A DNA stretch of 64,000 bases from Prochlorococcus sp. AG-347-G20 (GTDB taxonomy: Bacteria; Cyanobacteriota; Cyanobacteriia; PCC-6307; Cyanobiaceae), in contig QCBJ01000002.1 in the NCBI GenBank assembly GCA_003281645.1, positions 62,001-126,000 of the forward strand. Reading direction: 5' to 3'. Positions within the stretch are counted from its first letter, which is position 1, and every line of letters begins with the position of its first letter. Shown here one piece after another: positions 1 through 10,693 of the stretch. Below the pieces are notes generated by a model. It was given only the letters and a program-made list of their open reading frames with translations. It was not told where the DNA came from and ran no database searches. The position numbers and the translations under genes were made by a program.

Positions 1-174
1 TTGTGAAAGTTTTTCAACAGTTTGACTATCAGTTTGTGATTCAATACCACTTTGAATAGGCTTCCAATAAGAGGAATTTAATCCTTTAACGAAAAAAGAG
101 CTTATTAAAGTTTTACCAATATCAGTATCTGTTCCACAAATTATAAATTTGAAAATATTTTTGCGACTACTCAT
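1..174 (-). CDS. bioD: dethiobiotin synthetase, N-terminal part (runs off the window)
   Basis: Reverse strand reads MSSRKNIFKFIICGTDTDIGKTLISSFFVKGLNSSYWKPIQSG...; GTDTDIGKT P-loop typical of BioD; adjacent to bioC/bioF. Confidence 0.88.
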   Translation of the reverse strand, partial: MSSRKNIFKFIICGTDTDIGKTLISSFFVKGLNSSYWKPIQSGIESQTDSQTVEKLSQ

Positions 175-965
175 AATTTCTTTATGATTTGAATCTCAAT
201 TTGCCATGAAAGGTTCACTGTATTATTGTAATTCTTTGGCCAAAACTTTTGAATATCCTTTAACTCTTTCACTGTTTTACGTTTACAATTTGTTGATTGT
301 GCTCCTACATTTTTTATGCTTCTAAAAAGTTTATATATATCTTCAAAATTTTCAAGATAATTAAACTGTTCTGAATAATGTATTTCAGTTGATTTGAAAT
401 CTTTTAATAATTCTTTAGAGCAAGGGAAATTAAGACCACTATATTCAATATCATTTTTTTTACAAGTATCTTTCCATTCAGGAAAACAATCTTTTGTTGG
501 ATATGAAATGATTAAAAAACCTCCAGGTGTTAATTTGCTAAACCAATTTTTTATTATCTTTTCTGGGTTGTTTAACCAATGTATGCAAAAGTTAGATGTT
601 AATAGAGAACAGTTATTTATTTCAGGAGGTAGATCATTATTCAAATCCCATAAAATTGTTTGTCTAGATAATTTATTTTCAAGAAGCATTTTCTTGCTGA
701 AATCAATTCTGGATACTTTTTGGGAAGAAAATTTTTTTTCTATTTCATCTGCTAATAGTCCTGGTCCTGATCCTAGATCTATCCATTCACCTTTTTTTTT
801 GGGATTTAATTCTTTGATAAATTGAACAATCTTTATTGCAAAAAATTTCTGAATATTTGAATGCTCTAAATACCGATATGCAGCATCATTGAAATTATTT
901 TTTATTTTCTCATTCCAATTCTTACTATCCATTTCAATCATTAAGTGTATGAAGTAAGATCTCAT
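171..965 (-). CDS. bioC: malonyl-ACP O-methyltransferase-like SAM methyltransferase (start may be the internal MDSKN Met near 932)
   Basis: SAM motif WIDLGSGPGLLADEI; position between bioD and bioF. Confidence 0.8.
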   Translation of the reverse strand: MRSYFIHLMIEMDSKNWNEKIKNNFNDAAYRYLEHSNIQKFFAIKIVQFIKELNPKKKGEWIDLGSGPGLLADEIEKKFSSQKVSRIDFSKKMLLENKLSRQTILWDLNNDLPPEINNCSLLTSNFCIHWLNNPEKIIKNWFSKLTPGGFLIISYPTKDCFPEWKDTCKKNDIEYSGLNFPCSKELLKDFKSTEIHYSEQFNYLENFEDIYKLFRSIKNVGAQSTNCKRKTVKELKDIQKFWPKNYNNTVNLSWQIEIQIIKKL

Positions 966-1638
966 ATAAATTTAAATTATTTAAGCAATGACCTTGTTGA
1001 GCTAATTTAATTAAAATTGGCTTCCTATCAAGTGTTTTATTTAATGAATCTAAAAAGTTATTATTTGATTCATTGTCAAGAATTAAATCATTTTCTGATT
1101 TTATAAAAATAATTTTGCAATCTTTTCTCAAAAATACTGGAAAATCTCTTTTGATGTAAAGTTGTTTTAAATCACTTAAAAGAAGAGTTTTATTTAAACT
1201 TTCAAGGTTTTTATAAAAGATATTTTTAAAACTATTATTCATATGATTTGGCATAAATGATCTATTTATAAATTCTTTCAACATATCCTTATGTTCATCT
1301 TTTATGATTTTTGTTTCCATTCTTTTCAGAGACCTCAAAATAAAGTTTCTCTTATTACTTAAAGGAAGAAAATTATTAAAAGAATTTATAAGAACAATAT
1401 GGGTTGCTTCTTTTAAAATTTTTTTTTGCATTAAATGAAAACCAAATGAATGGCATAAAGTCATTCTGATTTCTTTTTTAGATTCGCTTTTAATCCAATT
1501 TGCTTGATAATTATTTGTTGAAAAATAGCCTCTTTCATTATCTTGCCAATGCCAATTATTATTTAAAAAATCAACTTTATAATCATCCCAGAAATATTTA
1601 TTTAGTCCCCACCCATGTTGAGTAATAATTTGTTTCAT
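934..1638 (-). CDS. bioK: alpha/beta-hydrolase-like protein in bio cluster, probable pimeloyl-ACP methyl ester esterase of BioK/BioG type
   Basis: HGWG near N-terminus, LCHSFG nucleophile-elbow-like motif; between bioC and bioF with overlapping ends. Confidence 0.6.
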   Translation of the reverse strand: MKQIITQHGWGLNKYFWDDYKVDFLNNNWHWQDNERGYFSTNNYQANWIKSESKKEIRMTLCHSFGFHLMQKKILKEATHIVLINSFNNFLPLSNKRNFILRSLKRMETKIIKDEHKDMLKEFINRSFMPNHMNNSFKNIFYKNLESLNKTLLLSDLKQLYIKRDFPVFLRKDCKIIFIKSENDLILDNESNNNFLDSLNKTLDRKPILIKLAQQGHCLNNLNLYEILLHTLND

Positions 1639-2774
1639 TTAAAATCTTTTAATACTGCAATGAAATTCTTTAGCAAATTAAAATCTAAGTTTCTTCGTAT
1701 TGTTATTCTGATTCTTGATTGTCCCACTGGAACAGTTGGAGGTCTTATCGCAATTGCTAAAAACCCATTTTCTTCGAGATATTTTTGTAGATAAATAGCC
1801 TTCTCTTCTTGGCCAACAATAATTGACAAAATGTGAGAATCTCCCTGAACTGGAAAACTTAGATTTTTAATAATTTCATCTTTCCATACATTCGCAGAAG
1901 ATAATAAATCATTACCCCATTCTTTATTTTCTAAAATTTTTTTTAAACCTTCTAGCGCCCCAGCAGCTAAAGATGGTGCAAGTGCGGTTGTATATCTAAA
2001 TGCTCCACTTGTTTGGATAAGATATTCTCCAATTTCTGAATTGGAAGCTATAAAAGCTCCACCGCTTCCAAATGCTTTTCCAAAAGTTCCAGTAATCATA
2101 GTTATATTTGAACGACAATTAAAACTTAAACCCCTGCCTTCAGGGCCCAAGATTCCAATTGCATGAGCTTCGTCAACTAATAATTGAACACTATTTTTTT
2201 TGCAAATTTCTGTTATTTCTTTGAGCGGAGCAATTGATCCCTCCATGCTATAAAGAGATTCAATAACAACTAAAATGGAATTTTTTTTAGGGTTAGATTT
2301 AATAATTTTATCTTCTAAATCTTTTAAATTATTGTGTGAAAATCGAACCAGTTTTGCTTGAGCAGCTTTGACTCCAACCAATAAAGAGTTATGGATCAAT
2401 TTATCTGCTATTACGATACTATTTCTGTTTGCTAAAGCCTGGATAGCGGCTATATTTGCTTGAAATCCGCTTGGGAAAAGTAACACTTTTTGTTGATCAA
2501 GCCACTTAGCAAGTTCTGTTTCTAATAATTTATGTATTGGTCTTGAACCTGTAATAAACCTTGAGCTTCCTGAACCAATACCTTCTAACAAGCTTATTTC
2601 GTAAGCAGCTTTTATTAAATCCTTGTCCCTACTTAATCCAAAATAATCATTACTGCATAAGTCTATAAGTTTTTTATTTTGCGAATTTAAACTTAGAAGT
2701 TCGAATGATTTTTTACCTAAAGAAAATGTTTTTAATTTACGGATTCTATTTTTTGGAATTTTTACTTTTTTCAT
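1635..2774 (-). CDS. bioF: 8-amino-7-oxononanoate synthase (PLP-dependent)
   Basis: LCSNDYFGLSRD, GSGSSRFITGS, VDEAHAIGILG, GTFGKAFGSGGAF motifs. Confidence 0.92.
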   Translation of the reverse strand: MKKVKIPKNRIRKLKTFSLGKKSFELLSLNSQNKKLIDLCSNDYFGLSRDKDLIKAAYEISLLEGIGSGSSRFITGSRPIHKLLETELAKWLDQQKVLLFPSGFQANIAAIQALANRNSIVIADKLIHNSLLVGVKAAQAKLVRFSHNNLKDLEDKIIKSNPKKNSILVVIESLYSMEGSIAPLKEITEICKKNSVQLLVDEAHAIGILGPEGRGLSFNCRSNITMITGTFGKAFGSGGAFIASNSEIGEYLIQTSGAFRYTTALAPSLAAGALEGLKKILENKEWGNDLLSSANVWKDEIIKNLSFPVQGDSHILSIIVGQEEKAIYLQKYLEENGFLAIAIRPPTVPVGQSRIRITIRRNLDFNLLKNFIAVLKDFK

Positions 2775-2913
2775 TTTGGCAAAATTAAATATAGTGGATT
2801 TAATTAAAAAGATTTAGATTTACTATTAAAGTTTGCAAGGTATTTTTTGTTTATTAATATCTATATAGATCATATATTAAGAAGTTAACTCATCCTCTCT
2901 TCAATCACAATTA

Positions 2914-5640
2914 TTGCTTAATTTAGAGGAATATTTCCCCTTTCCGCTAGATGATTTCCAATTAGAAGCAATACGAGCTATTAATAGCGGAAATTCTGTT
3001 GTTTTAACGGCACCAACAGGTTCGGGTAAAACATTGATAGGTGAATTTGCTATATATAGAGGCTTATCTCATAACAGCAGAGTTTTTTATACAACGCCTT
3101 TAAAGGCCCTGTCAAACCAAAAGTTTAGAGATTTTGCTAATCAATATGGTGAGAATAAAGTTGGTCTTTTAACTGGAGATATAAGCATAAATAGAGAAGC
3201 ACCAATCTTAGTCATGACGACTGAGATTTTTAGGAACATGCTTTATGGCGAATTTGATGAATTTGATGATCCCTTAGAAAATTTAGAATCTGTGATTCTT
3301 GATGAATGTCATTATATGAATGACCCCCAAAGAGGCACAGTTTGGGAAGAAACTATAATCCATTGCCCTAGTAGAACTCAAATAATAGCTTTATCAGCAA
3401 CAATAGCCAATGCAGATCAATTACAAAATTGGATAGAAAAAGTTCATGGGCCCACAGTATTAATTAATAGTGATAAGAGACCAGTCCCACTTGATTTTAT
3501 TTTTTGTAGTGTTAAAGGCCTCCATCCACTTTTAAATAATAAGGGTAATGGAATTCATCCAAACTGTAAGATTTGGAGAGCTCCTAAAGGGCAGAAAATA
3601 AGAGGAAAAGTGGGTAGGATAATGCAACCAAAGTCTCCCTCAATTGGCTTTGTGATCTCGAAACTAGCTGAACGAAATATGTTGCCAGCTATTTATTTTA
3701 TTTTTAGTAGAAGAGGTTGTGACAAGGCAATTGAGAATATAAAAGATTTAACTTTAGTAAGTTATTCAGAAGCAAGTATGATATCCCAAAAATTAGATGT
3801 TTATCTTAAAAATAATCAGGAAGCAATTAAAGATAAATCTCAATGCGAGGCATTAAAACGCGGTATTGCATCTCATCATGCTGGATTATTGCCTGCATGG
3901 AAAGAATTGGTTGAGGAATTATTTCAGCAAGGTTTAATAAAAGTTGTTTTTGCAACTGAAACTCTTGCTGCAGGAATAAATATGCCCGCAAGAACAACTG
4001 TTATTTCTTCTCTATCAAAAAGGACAGAAGATGGGCATAGATTATTATTTAGCAGTGAATTTTTGCAAATGTCAGGAAGAGCTGGAAGGAGAGGAAAAGA
4101 TACCCAGGGATATGTTGTTACATTACAAACAAGATTCGAAGGTGCCAAAGAAGCAAGTGCACTGGCTATAAGCAAACCAAATTCTTTAGAAAGTCAATTC
4201 ACTCCTAGCTATGGAATGGTACTTAATCTTTTACAAAGTTATACTTTAGAGAAGTCTAAAGAATTAATTAAAAGAAGTTTTGGTAGTTTTTTATATTTAG
4301 GTGAATCATCAGGTGAGAATATAATTCTTGAAAAATTAGATAAGGATTTAATTGAATTAAAAAAAATTACATCTAACGTTTCATGGAAAGATTTTGATGC
4401 ATACGAAAAGTTAAGAAATCGTCTTAAAGAAGAGAGAAGACTCTTGAAAATTTTAGAAAAACAATCAGCAGAAAAATTATCAGAAGAGATAACTAATGCA
4501 CTCCCATATATTGAAGATGGAAGCTTAATTTCAATAAAAGCTCCTCAAATGAAAAGAAAAATTGTTCCAGGATTAATTTGTAAGAAAATATATGAATCCC
4601 AAAAAATTAAAAGTTTATTGTGTTTGACAATTGATAATTTATTTATTCTTATAAACCCCTCATACATAGTAAGTATTTTTAATGATTTGGATGCAATTGA
4701 TGTCTTAGGACTTGAAGTGCCAAAGATGTATTTTTCTGGAGAGGTATTAAGGGGAGATGATATGTCGCAGTGTTATGCGGATCGAATTTTTGAAGTTTCT
4801 AAAAAAAATGATTTACAAACTCCACAATATGATTTGACAACGGAAGTTTTGGCACAACAGCAACAAATTAATAATTTAGAAGAAACAGTTACTGATCATC
4901 CTGCACACAGATTTGGAGACTCCAAGAAATTAAAGAAATATAGAAAAAGAATTATTGATGTTGAACAAGAAATTAATATTAGAAAAAAACTTCTTGATGA
5001 TAAAGAAAATCATAACTGGAGAACTTTTACCAACTTGATACAAATTTTGAATCATTTTGGTTGTTTAAATGATTTGGAATTGACAGAAGTTGGACAAACA
5101 GTGGGTGCAATAAGAAGTGAAAATGAATTATGGATTGGTCTTGTTTTAGTTAGTGGTTATTTAGATGATTTAGATCCTCCTGAGTTAGCTGCAATTATTC
5201 AAGCTATATGTGTTGATGTAAGGAGGCCTAATCTTTGGTGTAATTTCAAGCCTTCTTTAAAGGTAATAGATGTTTTTAATGAATTAGATGGTTTAAGAAA
5301 ATTAGTCTCTTTTCAACAAAATAAGTTTCATATTGAAATTCCTATCTATTTAGAAACAGAGTTGACTGGAATTATTTCTGAATGGGCAAGAGGAAAAAAA
5401 TGGAAAGATTTGGTTTTTAATACTTCATTAGACGAAGGTGATGTAGTGAGGATTATTAGAAGATCAATTGATGTCCTTTCTCAAGTGCAATACTGTATTG
5501 GTGTTAGTAATAAATTAAAAAGCAAAGCAAAGCAAGCATTAAAAGCTATTAATCGTTTTCCTGTTTCTGAATCTAATGATCTTATAAAAGTCTCTGAAGA
5601 TATTAATCCTGCAACAAAAAGAATTGACAATAATTCTTAA
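2914..5640 (+). CDS. DEAD/DEAH-box RNA helicase, Ski2/Mtr4-like
   Basis: APTGSGKT, DECHYM, SATIAN, QMSGRAGRRG motifs; long C-terminal domain. Confidence 0.9.
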   Translation: MLNLEEYFPFPLDDFQLEAIRAINSGNSVVLTAPTGSGKTLIGEFAIYRGLSHNSRVFYTTPLKALSNQKFRDFANQYGENKVGLLTGDISINREAPILVMTTEIFRNMLYGEFDEFDDPLENLESVILDECHYMNDPQRGTVWEETIIHCPSRTQIIALSATIANADQLQNWIEKVHGPTVLINSDKRPVPLDFIFCSVKGLHPLLNNKGNGIHPNCKIWRAPKGQKIRGKVGRIMQPKSPSIGFVISKLAERNMLPAIYFIFSRRGCDKAIENIKDLTLVSYSEASMISQKLDVYLKNNQEAIKDKSQCEALKRGIASHHAGLLPAWKELVEELFQQGLIKVVFATETLAAGINMPARTTVISSLSKRTEDGHRLLFSSEFLQMSGRAGRRGKDTQGYVVTLQTRFEGAKEASALAISKPNSLESQFTPSYGMVLNLLQSYTLEKSKELIKRSFGSFLYLGESSGENIILEKLDKDLIELKKITSNVSWKDFDAYEKLRNRLKEERRLLKILEKQSAEKLSEEITNALPYIEDGSLISIKAPQMKRKIVPGLICKKIYESQKIKSLLCLTIDNLFILINPSYIVSIFNDLDAIDVLGLEVPKMYFSGEVLRGDDMSQCYADRIFEVSKKNDLQTPQYDLTTEVLAQQQQINNLEETVTDHPAHRFGDSKKLKKYRKRIIDVEQEINIRKKLLDDKENHNWRTFTNLIQILNHFGCLNDLELTEVGQTVGAIRSENELWIGLVLVSGYLDDLDPPELAAIIQAICVDVRRPNLWCNFKPSLKVIDVFNELDGLRKLVSFQQNKFHIEIPIYLETELTGIISEWARGKKWKDLVFNTSLDEGDVVRIIRRSIDVLSQVQYCIGVSNKLKSKAKQALKAINRFPVSESNDLIKVSEDINPATKRIDNNS

Positions 5641-5650
5641 ATTTTTTTAA

Positions 5651-7036
5651 TCAAATCATTGAATTGATATTCATTGCCTCATCAAATTCATCTTCGTTTA
5701 AATAACCTAATTTAAGTGTTGCCTCTTTTAAATTTAATGATTCTTTAAAGGCAAGGTTTGCAATTTTAGCTGCTTTTTCATAACCAACTTTTGGCACTAT
5801 GGCTGTAACCAACATTAGTGAATTTTCTAAATTCAACTTCATTTTCTTTTGATTAGGTTCCATCCCATCAACTAAATTTATTCTGAAGTTTTCTATTACA
5901 TTTTTAAGTAATTTTAAACTTGTGAGAATATTAAATCCAATAAGAGGCTTATATTCATTCATCTGTAAAGTACCGCTAGAATTTGCCATTGAGACTGCAT
6001 ATTCAAGACCCATTATCTGAGTGCAAACCATTGATAAGGCTTCGCATTGAGTTGGATTCACTTTACCCGGCATGATAGAACTTCCAGGTTCATTTTGAGG
6101 AATAATTAGTTCATATATTCCTGATCTTGGACCAGAAGATAGAATTTTTATATCATTTGAAATTTTAAATAATGCACCTGCTAATATTTTTATCTGACTC
6201 ATTACTTGAGCTAGACGATCATGCGAGGCCATGATAGAAAAATTATTTTTTGATTTATAGAACAATAGATTAGTGTCATCGGAAATTGATTTTATAGACT
6301 CTTCACAAAATCCTTTTGGACAATTAATCCCTGTTCCAACTGCAGTTCCTCCCAAAGGTAAAAAATACAATTCATTCAGACTTATAATAATTGCATTCTC
6401 AGCATCTTTAAGTTGCTCTGACCATCCTGATATTTCTTGCCCAAAAGTAAGGGGCACTGCATCTTGAAAATGGGTTCTTCCTATCTTTATGAGGTCTTTC
6501 CATTGTTCACTTTTTTTATCAAGGATCTTAGTAAGTTCTCGTATCGTTGGAACTAAATTTTTGATTATTTCATTAACAACTGATATTTGAATAGCAGCAG
6601 GAAAAGTATCATTAGTTGACTGAGATTTATTTACATCATCATTAGGATGAATTGGTTGATGACTACCAAGCTCTGAATTTGTTTTTAATGCTGCAATATT
6701 TGAAATTACCTCATTTACATTCATATTTGTTTGCGTGCCACTTCCTGTTTGCCAAACCTTTAAGGGAAACTGTGAATCATGAAGCCCATCAAGTATTTCT
6801 GTACATGCCTCTATAATCAAATCTTTTTTTCTTTTATCTATTAACCCTAAATTGAAATTCGCGATTGAAGCAGCTTTTTTTATGAGGGTGAGTGAATAAA
6901 TTAATTCAATTGGAATTAATTCTTCTCCAATAGAAAAATTTTTTATCGATCTTTGTGTTTGAGCGCCCCACAAAGCTTCAATGGGAACCTCTATTGTTCC
7001 CATACTATCTTTTTCAATCCTAAAGTTTTTTGTCAT
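5651..7036 (-). CDS. fumC: fumarate hydratase class II
   Basis: GSGTQTNMNVNEV, GRTHFQDAVP, GSSIMPGKVNPTQCE. Confidence 0.95.
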   Translation of the reverse strand: MTKNFRIEKDSMGTIEVPIEALWGAQTQRSIKNFSIGEELIPIELIYSLTLIKKAASIANFNLGLIDKRKKDLIIEACTEILDGLHDSQFPLKVWQTGSGTQTNMNVNEVISNIAALKTNSELGSHQPIHPNDDVNKSQSTNDTFPAAIQISVVNEIIKNLVPTIRELTKILDKKSEQWKDLIKIGRTHFQDAVPLTFGQEISGWSEQLKDAENAIIISLNELYFLPLGGTAVGTGINCPKGFCEESIKSISDDTNLLFYKSKNNFSIMASHDRLAQVMSQIKILAGALFKISNDIKILSSGPRSGIYELIIPQNEPGSSIMPGKVNPTQCEALSMVCTQIMGLEYAVSMANSSGTLQMNEYKPLIGFNILTSLKLLKNVIENFRINLVDGMEPNQKKMKLNLENSLMLVTAIVPKVGYEKAAKIANLAFKESLNLKEATLKLGYLNEDEFDEAMNINSMI

Positions 7037-7084
7037 TATTCCTCTGAAAACACTGGTTTAACTTAGATAAGGTTTTCAGTAATC

Positions 7085-8380
7085 CTAGATACCTAACTTC
7101 TCCCATATTATACTTAAATTATTAAGATGAATTGAAGGATTAAAACATTCTTCTAAGTCACTTTGATCAATAAAATCCATTATTTCATTATCTCTCTCTA
7201 TATTTTGTTTGAAATTTCCATTTTCGGTATTCCACGCATTATGCGCATTTTTTTGTACTAAGCTATAAGCTTTTTCTCTAGACAACCCTTTCTCTACAAG
7301 CAAAAGTAAAACTTTCTGACTAAAGATTACACCGCCATATATATTTAAATTTTTGAGCATATTTTTTGGATAAACTTCTAAATTGCTTACTATATCTTTC
7401 ATTTCTCTGAGCATAAAATGCAAACAGATTGATACGTCAGGTAACATGATACGTTCATTTGAACTATGGCTTATATCTCTTTCGTGCCAAAGTGGAACAT
7501 TTTCCAGTGCTGTTAAGACGTAACTCCTCAAAATTCTTGCTAAACCGCTTACTCTTTCACTTCGAATAGGATTTCTTTTATGAGGCATGGCAGAACTTCC
7601 TTTTTGCCCTTTTGTAAAGCCCTCCTCAACTTCTAAAACATCAGTTCTTTGCAAATTTCTTATTTCAGTTGCGAATCTATCGAGAGAAGCGCCAACTAGT
7701 GCAATAGTTTGAACATATTCTGCATGCCTGTCTCTCGATATGACCTGCGTACTTGCTGTATCTGGCTTTAAGCCGAGTAAATCACAAGTTATTTGTTCTA
7801 CTTTGGGATTTGTATTAGCGTAAGTTCCCATTGCACCACTTATTTGTCCAATAGCTACAGATTCTTTCAGTGTTAACAATCTTTTTTTGTTCCTTATTAT
7901 TTCTGCTAACCATCCAGCAAGTTTAAAACCGAAGGAAATTGGCTCCCCATGAATTGCATGAGATCTGCCAATCATTAAGGTATTTTTATGCTTCCTTGCT
8001 AATAATCTGACTTCATTTTCTAGGTTCTCAATTTCTTCTAATAACAATTCGCAAGAATCTTTTAACTGAAGAGATAAGCCAGTATCAAGTACATCACTAC
8101 TGGTCATACCAACATGTATATATCTTCCAGAATCTTTTACAAATTCATTAACGCTTGTAAGAAATGCTATGACATCATGTTTAACCTCTTTCTCAATTTC
8201 TGCAATTCTAGATTCATCAAACTTTGCATTTGAACGTATCTCTTTCATGGCTTTCTCAGGAATTTTTCCCAGGGAAAAATTTGCTTCACATGCAGCTATT
8301 TCAACCTTAAGCCAACTCTGGAATTTTGCGCTATCAGTCCAGATTTTCCCCATTTCGGGTAATGTGTAACGCTCGATCAC
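7085..8380 (-). CDS. purB: adenylosuccinate lyase
   Basis: GMTSSDVLDT, GRSHAIHGEP, GSSAMPHKRNPIRSE. Confidence 0.95.
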   Translation of the reverse strand: MIERYTLPEMGKIWTDSAKFQSWLKVEIAACEANFSLGKIPEKAMKEIRSNAKFDESRIAEIEKEVKHDVIAFLTSVNEFVKDSGRYIHVGMTSSDVLDTGLSLQLKDSCELLLEEIENLENEVRLLARKHKNTLMIGRSHAIHGEPISFGFKLAGWLAEIIRNKKRLLTLKESVAIGQISGAMGTYANTNPKVEQITCDLLGLKPDTASTQVISRDRHAEYVQTIALVGASLDRFATEIRNLQRTDVLEVEEGFTKGQKGSSAMPHKRNPIRSERVSGLARILRSYVLTALENVPLWHERDISHSSNERIMLPDVSICLHFMLREMKDIVSNLEVYPKNMLKNLNIYGGVIFSQKVLLLLVEKGLSREKAYSLVQKNAHNAWNTENGNFKQNIERDNEIMDFIDQSDLEECFNPSIHLNNLSIIWEKLGI

Positions 8381-8445
8381 AATTTTTATTAATTATCAAT
8401 TTAAACTTTATAACCAAAATCGAATTATTGCTCTATACCTTAAAG

Positions 8446-8523
8446 ATGTACTTGCCATTGAAGATATTTGCCTGGCTATTATTTTCTTATGTAACATTTT
8501 TCTGGCTAATTAAGAAAGCTTAA
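8446..8523 (+). CDS. possible 25-aa single-TM peptide
   Basis: ATG ORF MYLPLKIFAWLLFSYVTFFWLIKKA; replaces the longer 8326..8523 track ORF that overlaps purB. Confidence 0.3.
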   Translation: MYLPLKIFAWLLFSYVTFFWLIKKA

Positions 8524-8670
8524 ATATAAAAATGTTTGCATTTATTCCTTTATTCCTTTCGTTAATAGTGGGTAATTTTTTAGTTCTTATTTAAAATTGG
8601 AAGGTATTAAAGAATTTGGATCTTAATCTTGTAGAAGTTCATTATTCAGTCTTTTTTTATTGATTAATAG

Positions 8671-9483
8671 ATGATTAAAAAAAGTAGATTAGACCTTTAT
8701 CTTCTTAAAAGTGGTTTATGTGAAACTCGTCAAAAAGCCCAAGGTTTAATTCTTGCTGGCAAGGTTAGAGATGTTAATGGAAAAGTATGGGATAAACCTG
8801 GACAACAAGTATTAATTGGATCTGAATTTTTTATTGATTCCGAACCTATGTTTGTATCAAGGGGCGGCGAAAAATTATTGGAGGCATTTAATAAACTTGA
8901 AATAAAAGTAAAAGATAAAATATGTATTGACGCAGGAATCTCTACTGGGGGATTTACTGATTGCTTATTGCAAAAAGGAGCAAAGTTAGTTTATGGGATA
9001 GATGTTGGTTATGGACAGACTGCATGGAAGATTAGAAATAATCCAAAAGTCATACTTTTTGAAAGAACAAATATACGAAATTTAAAACCTGATGATCTTT
9101 TATCTAGAAGTAATGAATTACCAAATTTTGTGGTCGCCGATTTGTCTTTTATTTCGTTAAAGATAGTTTTTAAATCTATTAGTAATTTGTTAGAAGGTGA
9201 TTGTATTGAAGGAATATTTTTAATTAAACCTCAATTTGAGGTGGGTAAAGATAAAGTCAGCAAGGGTGGTGTCGTTCGCAATCCTAAATTTCATACTGAG
9301 GCTATAGAGTCTGTTCTTTATGCTGCTAAGAATTTCCAATGGAATATAAAGAATTTGATAGCTTCTCCGCTAGTAGGTCCTGCTGGAAATCATGAATATC
9401 TAGCTTGGATGACCTTAGGAAGTCAATCAAATAAAAGGATTAATAGTGAATATATACAAAATTTAGTAAAAGAAACTCTTTGA
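8671..9483 (+). CDS. TlyA-family rRNA 2'-O-methyltransferase (S4 domain plus FtsJ-like)
   Basis: S4-like N-terminus LDLYLLKSGLCETRQKAQGLILAGKV; DAGISTGGFTDCLLQKGAKLVYGIDVGYGQ. Confidence 0.9.
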   Translation: MIKKSRLDLYLLKSGLCETRQKAQGLILAGKVRDVNGKVWDKPGQQVLIGSEFFIDSEPMFVSRGGEKLLEAFNKLEIKVKDKICIDAGISTGGFTDCLLQKGAKLVYGIDVGYGQTAWKIRNNPKVILFERTNIRNLKPDDLLSRSNELPNFVVADLSFISLKIVFKSISNLLEGDCIEGIFLIKPQFEVGKDKVSKGGVVRNPKFHTEAIESVLYAAKNFQWNIKNLIASPLVGPAGNHEYLAWMTLGSQSNKRINSEYIQNLVKETL

Positions 9484-9484
9484 A

Positions 9485-9847
<363 letters not shown>

Positions 9848-10093
9848 TTAATTGTTTTTTGGGAAAACATCCAACATTGAAATATCAGAAAAACATTTAA
9901 TATTAAGGCCTGCATTCGTTGCGTCTTCAATTAATAGTTGGGAATTTTCTTCAGAAATTATTACTGTACTATTTGACAAAGCTTCCCACTGATCATTCTC
10001 AAAGTGTGTTTGAAGCCATAACATTCCAAATGCGCTTTTTGGTTGAAGGGATTTATTTAAATTGTTATCGACAGTTATTAAACAGATATCCAT
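9848..10093 (-). CDS. conserved hypothetical protein
   Basis: 81-aa ORF upstream of glnB on the same strand. Confidence 0.6.
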   Translation of the reverse strand: MDICLITVDNNLNKSLQPKSAFGMLWLQTHFENDQWEALSNSTVIISEENSQLLIEDATNAGLNIKCFSDISMLDVFPKNN

Positions 10094-10282
10094 TAGTTTT
10101 TTTATTGAACTAAAAACATATAACCCTTTTAACCAACATTATGAATGTTACTATTGATACAAAAATAAGATTTAACAGCTCTTGACTTAGTCAATTGTAA
10201 TACTTAGATTTGTTTATACTTTTGCTAATTTTTATCTTTATATATAGTTTCTATATAGGTTTATTAAAAAGTTCTACTAAAA

Positions 10283-10693
10283 ATGAGTACAGCTAAATTA
10301 GAAGATTCGACTCAAAGACCGCTATATGGTGAAAGAATTATTGAAGAATCAAAAATAATTTGTTTCGATAATCCAAACAAGAAAAGAATTTATGAAATTT
10401 CTATTCAGTTGCCTGAATTTACATGTAAGTGCCCCTTTTCGGGTTATCCAGATTTTGCAAAGCTAAATATTATTTATCAACCTAATTCGAGAGTCTATGA
10501 GTTGAAGTCTTTAAAGCTTTATATTAATAATTTTAGAGATATAAAAATATCACATGAGGAAGTTGTGAATAGAATTATGGATGATTTAGTGAATGCAGGT
10601 TCACCTCACTGGATACATTTAAATGCTGCGTTTAACCCCAGAGGGAATGTTTCTATGCAGTTAGATATTTTTAGTGGACAGAAAAGAAATTAA
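10283..10693 (+). CDS. queF: NADPH-dependent 7-cyano-7-deazaguanine reductase
   Basis: [36 protein letters not shown] motifs. Confidence 0.93.
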   Translation: MSTAKLEDSTQRPLYGERIIEESKIICFDNPNKKRIYEISIQLPEFTCKCPFSGYPDFAKLNIIYQPNSRVYELKSLKLYINNFRDIKISHEEVVNRIMDDLVNAGSPHWIHLNAAFNPRGNVSMQLDIFSGQKRN

